A model generated the notes under the pieces. That model ran no database searches, had not been told where the DNA came from, and saw only the letters and a program-made list of their open reading frames with translations. Shown here in pieces: positions 27,221-34,100 of a stretch of 34,100 nucleotides of DNA (position 1 is the stretch's first letter; each line of letters opens with the position of its first letter). The stretch lies in NCBI GenBank assembly GCA_964608095.1, contig CAZSMK010000084.1, forward strand, positions 1 to 34,100. Direction: 5' to 3'. Both the position numbers and the translations under genes were made by a program. This DNA is from CAZSMK01 sp964608095. Its GTDB lineage: Bacteria > Sumerlaeota > Sumerlaeia > MWCT01 > JAGHBZ01.

Positions 27221-27970
27221 TCAGTCATTTACGTTGGAAATTGCGGGCGGTTCGTCCGGGTCAAGAGATTGAAACGCAGTGGAAATTCGGTCAGCCCAGA
27301 TAGCATAACCCTCGGAGGTCAGATGAATCCCATCACGGGTCAGTTCTTCACGGAGTTGTCCTTTCTCATCCGTAAACAGGGGATGAAGATCGAGAAAAGG
27401 ACAATTCATATCCTTCGCGATGGTTTTTATCTCGTCATTAAATCTTACTATCAGCGGATTCAGGTGTTCGTATTTACCCCTCGCGGGAAGACAGGTTTGT
27501 ACCATGATCTTGATTCGACTGTCGTGTTCCTGGATTTTCTTGATTATCTCGCGATACCCTCGCACGAGTTCATCGAAGATATGATCCTTGTCAGCCAGGT
27601 CGTTCACGCCAATGAGTAAAAAGACCGTCGATGGGTTGCAATCAAACACGGACACATTAAGACGTTGTAAAATACCGGGTTTGTCCTGAACGCCGATATG
27701 ATCTGCCACGATTCCGCGGTTCAAGCATCTCCGTTCAGGGAAATATGTGTCAAGATCGAATCCTTCGGTAAGTGAATCTCCGAGGAAAATGACATTCTTG
27801 AGCGCACGATTCTCTTTCTTGAATGCGTCGATTCTCTCCTCATAATGTTTTTTCAATTTGTTCAGAATCGCCGATATGTCTCGTTTTTCTTCCGCCCGGA
27901 TTGAAAAGACGCTAATACACAAAATGATCACAATAACGCTGCAAATCAGAGTACGTGGTTTGGCATTCAC
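27221..27970 (-). CDS. Exported SGNH/GDSL-family esterase
   Basis: This is a hydrolase of the SGNH fold, often a carbohydrate esterase or lysophospholipase-like enzyme, 249 aa. It has a hydrophobic N-terminus (about 8-26, ending SIRAEE) for export. Block I is FLGDSLTEG with Ser66, block II NRGIVADHIG at 84-93 (Gly86 in the oxyanion hole), block III GVNDLAD with Asn123 and block V DGIHLTSEGY with Asp213 and His216, so the full set is present. The start is a GTG at 27970 with AAGGAGG 6 nt upstream; a second in-frame ATG is absent nearby. It follows the DUF58 gene by 49 bp and precedes the protease gene on the same strand. Deacetylation of an exported glycan would fit the surroundings but is not shown. 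Confidence 0.9.
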   Translation of the reverse strand: MNAKPRTLICSVIVIILCISVFSIRAEEKRDISAILNKLKKHYEERIDAFKKENRALKNVIFLGDSLTEGFDLDTYFPERRCLNRGIVADHIGVQDKPGILQRLNVSVFDCNPSTVFLLIGVNDLADKDHIFDELVRGYREIIKKIQEHDSRIKIMVQTCLPARGKYEHLNPLIVRFNDEIKTIAKDMNCPFLDLHPLFTDEKGQLREELTRDGIHLTSEGYAIWADRISTAFQSLDPDEPPAISNVND

Positions 27971-28019
27971 TTTTCGCCTCCTTATACCTTCGAGCGACCA
28001 TGCGGTAAGAATTTTTTGT

Positions 28020-29177
28020 TCATGATGCCCTGCTTTTTATATTGAGCATTGTTGACACCCTTTGATCCATTACGTTGATGACGGTGAGATGTTCATTCTG
28101 AGGTCTGCCGGAGGGATAGTTATGGTATTTGAGGAAAAGGACGGAGGAATCCGCCTCGGGACGAGGTACATTCATTGAAATTCGCGGCGCCTCATCGGTA
28201 AGTTCAAGTAGGGCGAGTGCGCGCATTATGCGATGAAGGTGGTTTTGCCCGGAACTGAAAGGGACCTTCCCGGACGCCGTCACCAGCTGGACATTGTATT
28301 CATTTTCCATCAAGAATTTGGCGAAGGAGGCAGCAATAATTATCGCCTGCTCGAAGGCTTCTGCAACAATAGAGTCCTCCGCCCTGTCGCTCTCGATATG
28401 ATTATTGAGGATAAGGGTCACGCGCTTTTTTTCTTCTTTTTCAAATTCGCGTACCATGAGTTTCCGCGCACGCGCCGTCACTTTCCAATGAATCCATCGT
28501 GCGCTGTCCTGAAGCGTATATTCCCTCAGTCCGTAGAGGTTTGTACCTATCCCTTTTCTGCCGCCCTCGATTTCGCCGCTTTCCAATGAGGCGGTATCAA
28601 AAAATGCCCGGATATCAATCACGCGAGGATACACGATAACCTGATGTTGGATATAGAAATCAAGTGCTCGCTGGAAGAATCCGAACGGAAACCGCGAGAT
28701 CACCCTTAAATGATCGAGCGCGTACAATCCGCGTCGAGGAAAAGTCAGGTAATATGATGCCCGAACACTTTTACGCGCGCCTATATGAAAGATATAGCCA
28801 CTTCCATGTCGTTCATTCTGACTGTCAAAATCGCTGAATTGTAATGAGTAAGAGGCAAAGAGGGGTTTTCTGTTCTTAATCTCGATATGCGCGAGATGCG
28901 ATTCGCCTGCGATGGCTTGTTCCGGCGCGGTTCGTTTCAGATTTAATCCTGTGAGGGTAAGGGTTGACTCAAATCCGGAAACTATCAGGAGGCACAACAT
29001 GACCGACAGGATCATGTAGAGGAGGTTTGCGCCGGTATTCAGGGCGGCAAGACCGATAATAATCGTCAAAATCACAAAGAGCACGCCTTCGAACGTAATC
29101 TGCCGATGACGTCGCCGCATAAACCCGGGCAGAAAACGCGACACTATTCCTTTATGGCTTACGGCTTTTCGTGGCAT
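28020..29177 (-). CDS. DUF58 membrane-anchored protein
   Basis: This is a DUF58 family protein, usually paired with a MoxR ATPase and a transglutaminase-like protein and thought to assist maturation of surface or enzyme complexes. Two N-terminal membrane helices (about 30-75, TFEGVLFVILTIIIGLAAL and LLYMILSVMLCLLIV) precede a beta-rich region. Near the middle is the DUF58 signature SARWIHWKVTARARKLMVRE, followed by a von Willebrand A-like region (RVTLILNNHIESDRAED). I prefer the ATG at 29177, with GGTGGA about 9 nt upstream; a GTG at 29204 has no such site. No MoxR or transglutaminase partner lies next to it, which is unusual; the SGNH gene follows after 49 bp. Confidence 0.88.
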   Translation of the reverse strand: MPRKAVSHKGIVSRFLPGFMRRRHRQITFEGVLFVILTIIIGLAALNTGANLLYMILSVMLCLLIVSGFESTLTLTGLNLKRTAPEQAIAGESHLAHIEIKNRKPLFASYSLQFSDFDSQNERHGSGYIFHIGARKSVRASYYLTFPRRGLYALDHLRVISRFPFGFFQRALDFYIQHQVIVYPRVIDIRAFFDTASLESGEIEGGRKGIGTNLYGLREYTLQDSARWIHWKVTARARKLMVREFEKEEKKRVTLILNNHIESDRAEDSIVAEAFEQAIIIAASFAKFLMENEYNVQLVTASGKVPFSSGQNHLHRIMRALALLELTDEAPRISMNVPRPEADSSVLFLKYHNYPSGRPQNEHLTVINVMDQRVSTMLNIKSRAS

Positions 29178-29425
29178 CTTTTTCTGTCCACCAATTTCCT
29201 TCACACATCAATTTTGACGTCGTTACCCCTTCTGAGTCAATAACCTTCAAACAATTAAAAAGGCATTGCCGGGGTGCATAATCAAAAGACACCAGTCATT
29301 GCTTTTCTCTTTCACGGTCGCGGAGGTATAAAACGAGATGTGAATTTATAAAGAATACAGTGCAGGAAAGTCTTGTAATCCGCTTGGATGATAGGTACAA
29401 TCATTACTTACCTCGAAAAAAAGCC

Positions 29426-29454
29426 TTGCATTTCGCATGAATTTCAAATATTTG
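29426..29454 (+). promoter_or_regulatory. Candidate promoter of the Agl23-like gene
   Basis: TTGCAT (29426-29431) and TATTTG (29449-29454) are separated by 17 bp, 37-66 bp before the preferred ATG. The matches to sigma-70 consensus are partial. The rest of the divergent gap 29205-29425 shows no gene. Confidence 0.28.
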
Positions 29455-29491
29455 AGACAGCATATTTCCTTGAAGAGTGAACGGGGTAAAA

Positions 29492-31678
29492 ATGGAGAAA
29501 GAAAAAAAGATTCAACAAGAACCAGCGCCCACTGAAGTGGGGCAACGGGTTATATCGCTCACACCGTTTAAGAGCATTATTCTGCTCATTCTCGTGCTGG
29601 CTTTATTTACACGCCTGGTCGCGATCGGGATAAGACCCATTCATCACGACGAGAGCATGTTCGCATATTATTCGTATCACTGGTCGCAAACAGGTGATTA
29701 TAATTATCAACCCATCTTGCATGGGCCACTGATGCTGTACGTGACAGGGGCAACGTTCTGGCTGTTCGGCGATTGCGATCTCACGATGCGGTTATCGGTA
29801 GTGCTCATGGGTATTGGGTTGATTATGTTGGTGTGGGGATTGAGACGGTGGCTGACGAGTTGGGGCGCCATTGCAGCCATGGCGTTTCTCGTGTTCTCCC
29901 CCGGATTCATGCATTATTCTCGTTTTTTCAGACACGATGTCCCCCTTGCTTTCTTTTATGTCCTGCTTGTTCTGGCTATCAGTAAGTTCTTCCGGAAAGA
30001 GTTGAGTAAATGGACTATTTTTTATGTCGTCCTTATCTGCACGTTTCTTATTACGATCAAGGAAAACTCGCTCATTCTCCTGTTTACGTTTACTACGTTT
30101 ACTATTTTGGCTCTATTTTTAGACCTTTACCAGAGAAGTAACCCGGTAAAAAAGCCGAAGGGTAAAGTTTTGCGATACATGGAGAGTTCGAATTTCATCA
30201 TCGGGGGTGTATGTGCATTGATCGTGACTCTCTTTCTATGGATTGGTTATTTTGCAACGGCGGAAGGGACACTCGAGATTTTCAAGACCAGGGACTTTAT
30301 AGCGTTTCGTTCACCCTTCTGGCAGTATTTCGCGCTTCTTCTTTTGCTTGGAATCCTCACTCCGCTTTTCGCCCTGATACGGCTCTATATACTGAAAGAC
30401 AAGGAACAGCGGCTCCTCTTTACCCGTGTATGGTTGATGCTCAGGAACCATTGGATATTGCTCGTTCTCGGGCTTATTGTTTCGTGGTGTGTCTATGTTC
30501 TGATTTTCAACAATTTCTTCTCCAACGAGCGAACTTTCCTTCAAATATATCGCGATACATTCAACTACTGGTGGGGACAACACAAAGAACATCGTATCAA
30601 GGGTGAATTTCATTATTACATGGTTCTGCTTTTTCTCTACGAATTACCCGCCCTGATTTTCATATTCATAGGCGGCATTAAAGACCTGTTGAAAAAGAAA
30701 TGGATTCTGTATGGATTGATTCCGGGTTATTTTCTTTTAGTCTTAATCGTGGCGCTTTCCTTTTCAGGAGTAAAAATAAACGCTGAGTTTTGGGACAAGA
30801 CTTTTCATTTGACGTCAAAATGGCATATCTTTTTCATCTTTACTATAAGTATATTTGGGAGTGTATTGACCATAGTTTATTTTCTGGAGCATCATAGATT
30901 TCGCGCATTTCTTCTCTGGTGGTTTTTTGTGAGTCTCCTCATCTATTCCTACGCAGGAGAAAAAGTCCCCTGGGTGTCGATACACATCTCTATCCCGTTG
31001 GTTCTCCTTGCTGGTTCGTATCTTGGTGAGTTTATACATTCGCGAACATTTCTGCGTCGCCCTATTGTTTGGAGCGCGCTCCTGGGTGTGTTACTGCTCT
31101 GGCAGGCGCGGAGCTGCATCTTCCTGTGTTTTTACAACTACGATAGCGCGCGAGAACGCATGAACTACGCCCAGACGGTAAGGGACACAAAGAAGGTCGC
31201 GGAAGAAATTCATCGCTTGAGTTTTCTCCTCGAAAAGGAACAAACACGCGTGATAATAAAGGGTGAAGCGATCTGGCCGCTCCGTTGGTATATGCGTAAC
31301 CACAAAAACTGGACTGAATACGAAAATATCGAGACTACAAAGGCGCCGCTTGTGGTACTTGATTGGAAAGAAGCGGAAGAGTCGAAAAACATCCAGGACA
31401 ATTATCGAGTGTCCAAATATTTTGTCCGTTCATGGTGGCAGCCCCGCTCCGCTTCCCTCAAGGTTTTACCGGGTATATGGCGGTGGCTTTTCCCGGGTCA
31501 ATATAGAGAAGACCCCCAAAGCGAGACCGCAAAATTGCTTCAGTCCTCTATTGACGAATGGAAAAAAATCGGCAACTGGATATTGTTCCGCAAGACCTTC
31601 GATCATTACGGTTCGCAATGGCCTACGTTTACAACGGTTGATTTTGCATTCTGTATAAGAAAGGACGTGCTGTTTTAA
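29492..31678 (+). CDS. Agl23-type GT-C membrane protein (TIGR03663 family)
   Basis: This large polytopic membrane protein belongs to the group named flippase activity-associated Agl23, related to GT39 glycosyltransferases acting on polyprenyl-linked sugars. After a charged N-terminus and first membrane helix, IGIRPIHHDESMFAYYSYHW carries the paired His and Asp-Glu of the first outer loop. YNYQPILHGPLMLYVTGATF follows at once and is typical of the family. About ten further hydrophobic segments continue to about 530, then a soluble C-terminal domain of about 170 residues. A GTG at 29477 gives five more residues, but the ATG at 29492 is better placed behind GGGGT. It is followed after 50 bp by the second GT-C gene. 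The exact reaction is unproven in bacteria. Confidence 0.85.
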   Translation: MEKEKKIQQEPAPTEVGQRVISLTPFKSIILLILVLALFTRLVAIGIRPIHHDESMFAYYSYHWSQTGDYNYQPILHGPLMLYVTGATFWLFGDCDLTMRLSVVLMGIGLIMLVWGLRRWLTSWGAIAAMAFLVFSPGFMHYSRFFRHDVPLAFFYVLLVLAISKFFRKELSKWTIFYVVLICTFLITIKENSLILLFTFTTFTILALFLDLYQRSNPVKKPKGKVLRYMESSNFIIGGVCALIVTLFLWIGYFATAEGTLEIFKTRDFIAFRSPFWQYFALLLLLGILTPLFALIRLYILKDKEQRLLFTRVWLMLRNHWILLVLGLIVSWCVYVLIFNNFFSNERTFLQIYRDTFNYWWGQHKEHRIKGEFHYYMVLLFLYELPALIFIFIGGIKDLLKKKWILYGLIPGYFLLVLIVALSFSGVKINAEFWDKTFHLTSKWHIFFIFTISIFGSVLTIVYFLEHHRFRAFLLWWFFVSLLIYSYAGEKVPWVSIHISIPLVLLAGSYLGEFIHSRTFLRRPIVWSALLGVLLLWQARSCIFLCFYNYDSARERMNYAQTVRDTKKVAEEIHRLSFLLEKEQTRVIIKGEAIWPLRWYMRNHKNWTEYENIETTKAPLVVLDWKEAEESKNIQDNYRVSKYFVRSWWQPRSASLKVLPGIWRWLFPGQYREDPQSETAKLLQSSIDEWKKIGNWILFRKTFDHYGSQWPTFTTVDFAFCIRKDVLF

Positions 31679-31728
31679 CCGCACATAGCGTGTCAGAACA
31701 CTCATTTAGAGAGACGCATTAGAGACGT

Positions 31729-33750
31729 ATGAAATCTCCTGCATCATCCCGGATAAAGAGAGTCGCTCGGACGGCGGTTACGATCGTCTTGTTACTCCTC
31801 ATAAACCTCATTTTTGTGGTGAAGACACTCGATCATTATCCTGCCGTTATAGATGATGCATATATCTCATTCCGATATGCCGCCAATTTTGCTGAAGGAA
31901 AGGGTTTGGTCTTTAATCCTGGGGAGCGCGTCGAGGGATTCAGCAATTTTCTCTGGACCTTAATCATAGCGATCGCCATGCGTCTTTTTCATGTAGACCC
32001 GATGTTTTTCGCCAAAATCCTCGGCATGCTCGCGTCCATCGGGCTTATCATTACCAGTTACCTTGCGTCCCGTATGGTGCTGGGACGCTGGAGTCTTGTT
32101 AATTTTATCCCGCCGTTGATTATTGCAGGGAATACCTACCTGGCTCATTGGTCAGTAATGGGACTGGCGACGAGCGCGTTTGTTTTTATGATATTTCTTA
32201 CCATGACGGTTGCCTTCGCCGAGCACAAATACAGGTGGCGGTTCCAGGTCTCACCCATCCTTGCCGCGCTGACTATAATGATGAGAATCGACGGCTCCTT
32301 TTTTCTCGGAATCATGTTCGCCGTATTCTGGTTGATTCTCATAACACGCGGTGAGTTTACGCTACGTCGGTGGGGATTCTGGATGCTGGAATTCTTGATT
32401 ATTATGATTCCCTATATGACGTGGCGTCTTCTCTATTATGCGTCGTTATTCCCCAATCCTTACTACGCCAAGGTGGATCCCAATATCGGTCATTCACGCG
32501 GGCTTGCACACGTTTTCTATTTTATGTTCGATCAGGGCTGGGGCTTTTTTCATCTATGGCTCGTACCTGTGCTGGTATCGGTCTTTTGGCGGACGCGTTA
32601 TGGGCTTATCTGCCTTGTCATGGTCGCTCTTACCTGCTTTTTCGTATGGTATGTCAACGGCGATTGGATGCCGAACTATCGGTTTCTTTTGCCCATGATA
32701 CCGTTCATTGCGCTGAATGTGACCGTGGTGGTACGCCTCGTTACACGCATAAAAAAACTCCCTGCAACTTTGTTACTCTATGCGTTTCTTCTTATCGCCG
32801 TATACGATTATGGCAAATTTCATTTTCACCAGAAATCGATTTACATCTTCGACTGGAATCCACATAACTATCCACAGACCAACAAGAAGTGGTTTTACCC
32901 GTCAACGATGTGGCAAAGCCTGTGGCAAGGATATGTGCCGCCGCTCCAGAACGTCGCTGACTGGATTTTTGCCAACGTGCCCGACGGCTCACTGGTGAGC
33001 ACGAGCGACATCGGTTATCCGGGCTTCCTCAATCTGGGCGTCCACATAATCGATATAGACGGTCTTACCGACCGTTTCATTGGGCGCCTGGGTAATGAGC
33101 CGGAAAGTCATCAGAAGAGACGCGATTACATCATGGAACGCAACCCGGAATTTGCCTTTATCTTCATCAACCATTCGCGACCCGACCCTACCTCTCCCGG
33201 TCATCCCTATCCGGAAGTATCGCGCCTCATGCATATCTCAACCGAATTCCGCAACAATTACGTGGAAGTTTCACGCATGAACAAATACATGAATTCCTGG
33301 GTGCATCTATACAAACGTAAAGACGCGCGTTCGGGACTGACCAATGAGGAGCAAATCCAACGGCTTGAAGAGGGTTTGCGGCGCAACCCACGGGTCTTTT
33401 ACCTTTATATTACCATGATGAATCTTTGCCGTCAGGAAGGGAAGCCCCGGGAGGTGTGGCTGCCCTATGTCCGTCGCGCCCTGGACTTGTTCCGCGGCAA
33501 CGCGGAAAATATGCGACGTCTTGCCGACCGCCTCACCGACGTGGGCGAACTCGACCTCGCTGCCACCGCGTATGCACGCTCACTTTGCGTCAATCCTCGC
33601 CAACCTGTGTTGTATACGGTGCTTGCCGATTTATATGTCAGAACCAAGCAACCCGAAAAGGCTATTGACGTTCTGGAAAAAGGTACGACCGTATTTCCCA
33701 ACAATAGCGCTATTACCTACTCGCTCAAACGAATCAAAGGACAGGAATAA
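31729..33750 (+). CDS. GT-C-like membrane protein with C-terminal TPR repeats
   Basis: A first membrane helix at about 13-32 is followed by VIDDAYISFRYAANFAEGKG and NPGERVEGFSNFLWTL (40-78). This is the conserved first-loop pattern of a group of putative membrane glycosyltransferases (seen also in arabinofuranosyltransferase-like proteins) in which Asp42-Asp43 would be catalytic. Eight or so more membrane segments run to about 360, then a periplasmic domain. From about 545 to the end there are TPR-like repeats (ALDLFRGNAENMRRLADRL, LAATAYARSLCVNPRQP, LADLYVRTKQPEKAIDVLEK). The TPR tail suggests contact with partner proteins. It is 50 bp after the Agl23-like gene, so the two probably form an operon. 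Shine-Dalgarno is weak. Confidence 0.78.
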   Translation: MKSPASSRIKRVARTAVTIVLLLLINLIFVVKTLDHYPAVIDDAYISFRYAANFAEGKGLVFNPGERVEGFSNFLWTLIIAIAMRLFHVDPMFFAKILGMLASIGLIITSYLASRMVLGRWSLVNFIPPLIIAGNTYLAHWSVMGLATSAFVFMIFLTMTVAFAEHKYRWRFQVSPILAALTIMMRIDGSFFLGIMFAVFWLILITRGEFTLRRWGFWMLEFLIIMIPYMTWRLLYYASLFPNPYYAKVDPNIGHSRGLAHVFYFMFDQGWGFFHLWLVPVLVSVFWRTRYGLICLVMVALTCFFVWYVNGDWMPNYRFLLPMIPFIALNVTVVVRLVTRIKKLPATLLLYAFLLIAVYDYGKFHFHQKSIYIFDWNPHNYPQTNKKWFYPSTMWQSLWQGYVPPLQNVADWIFANVPDGSLVSTSDIGYPGFLNLGVHIIDIDGLTDRFIGRLGNEPESHQKRRDYIMERNPEFAFIFINHSRPDPTSPGHPYPEVSRLMHISTEFRNNYVEVSRMNKYMNSWVHLYKRKDARSGLTNEEQIQRLEEGLRRNPRVFYLYITMMNLCRQEGKPREVWLPYVRRALDLFRGNAENMRRLADRLTDVGELDLAATAYARSLCVNPRQPVLYTVLADLYVRTKQPEKAIDVLEKGTTVFPNNSAITYSLKRIKGQE

Positions 33751-33792
33751 GCAGGGACTATCGGGGTCAGAGAGGCTATCCGACTTTAGATA

Positions 33793-33810
33793 GGCGTGAG
33801 ACCTCACGCC
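33793..33810 (+). terminator. Hairpin after the TPR gene, possible terminator
   Basis: GGCGTGA and TCACGCC pair perfectly (7 bp) around GACC, 42 bp after the stop codon. No T-run follows, so it may be a palindromic repeat element or a transcript-end stabiliser instead of an intrinsic terminator. Confidence 0.35.
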
Positions 33811-33828
33811 CCGAGACCGTGTCGCGTC

Positions 33829-33950
33829 ATCTTCTTTTATCCACGAATCTCCACTCATGGAAATGATATGATCTTAACGCAAAGAGCGCAAAGGGACGCT
33901 AAGAACGCAGAGTTTTTTTAATCTCTGCATCTGGTTCTTTCTGCGATCTT
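33829..33950. repeat. Dispersed repeat module, copy B
   Basis: The stretch contains CATCTTCTTTTAT, ACGAATCTCC, ATCTTAACGCAAAGAGCGCA, then CTAAGAACGCAGAGT and CTTTCTGCGATCTTC, in the same order and orientation as copy A at 23468-23640. This copy is shorter at its right end. Confidence 0.6.
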
Positions 33951-34100
33951 CACGCGTGGTTCCCTATTCGCACTCGTACGCGCGTTCGTACACGCCCTTG
34001 GCGTTGTACGCGCACTCGCGTTCGCACGCCTGAGCGTGCGCGGCATCGTGATCGTAGTCGTATAATGTTGTTACCAAAAAAACTATAATCAAACCACGGA

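Larger units (their letters stand above)
33751..34100. repeat. Gene-free repeat region at the right end
   Basis: About 350 bp with no credible gene. A hairpin (GGCGTGA-GACC-TCACGCC) lies at 33793-33810, 42 bp after the TPR gene. Copy B of the dispersed module is at about 33829-33950 and a long degenerate tandem of CACTCG/CGTTCG/GTACGC units is at about 33966-34061. The modules match those in 23163-23772 but lie in the reverse order. The sequence runs off the window at 34100. Confidence 0.65.

Noticed and set aside
1..34100. Mobile-element boundaries (integrase, transposase, att direct repeats) around the defence operon.
   Set aside because: None was recognised. The left boundary is outside the window and the 8433-9192 gap shows no clear direct repeat or insertion-sequence end.

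Overview
This window looks like a fragment of an uncultured bacterial genome. The evidence for a bacterium is the bacterial-type Shine-Dalgarno starts, a bacterial class II lysyl-tRNA synthetase, a Wzz-like polysaccharide co-polymerase (suggesting a two-membrane envelope) and several Sec-exported enzymes. I cannot name the phylum from sequence alone. The mix of Agl23-type GT-C proteins, secreted polysaccharide-handling proteins and long repeat-filled intergenic gaps resembles environmental lineages known mostly from metagenomes; that is only an impression. No rRNA, tRNA, CRISPR array, transposase or integrase was recognised.

Region 1 (1-8432, all on the minus strand) is a defence-type operon. 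It is read right to left: a 1174-aa SNF2-family helicase with a C-terminal DUF3883-like domain (resembling DrmD of DISARM), a DarT-family DNA ADP-ribosyltransferase toxin (DUF4433), its DarG macrodomain antitoxin, a ComEC-type metallo-beta-lactamase-fold hydrolase, a DUF1156 DNA methylase that stops before the part of the family carrying the catalytic [DNS]PPY motif, and the first codons of another gene leaving the window. Spacings of 3 to 63 bp and one 4-bp overlap suggest a single transcript. A DarTG module placed inside a helicase/methylase operon is the strongest candidate for an unusual system here.

Region 2 (8433-9192) is a leader and promoter region with one doubtful small gene.

Region 3 (9193-21318) concerns the cell surface and carbohydrates. 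On the plus strand are a tandem GT2 glycosyltransferase, a Wzz/GumC-like coiled-coil protein, an exported TIM-barrel-like protein resembling glycoside hydrolases, and an exported calcineurin-type phosphoesterase. On the minus strand are an exported CBM9-like protein, an exported pectate-lyase-like beta-helix protein with a C-terminal carbohydrate-binding-like module, and a GT39-family membrane glycosyltransferase. Together they suggest synthesis and remodelling of an exported polysaccharide, although no flippase, polymerase or outer-membrane exporter lies in view.

Region 4 (21319-23162) holds lysS behind a plausible promoter. Regions 23163-23772 and 33751-34100 are gene-free and share the same repeat modules.

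Region 5 (23773-29204, minus strand) holds an exported subtilisin-like protease, an SGNH/GDSL hydrolase and a DUF58 membrane protein. Region 6 (29477-33750, plus strand) holds two adjacent GT-C-type membrane proteins, one of the Agl23 family and one with a TPR tail, probably an operon acting on lipid-linked sugars.
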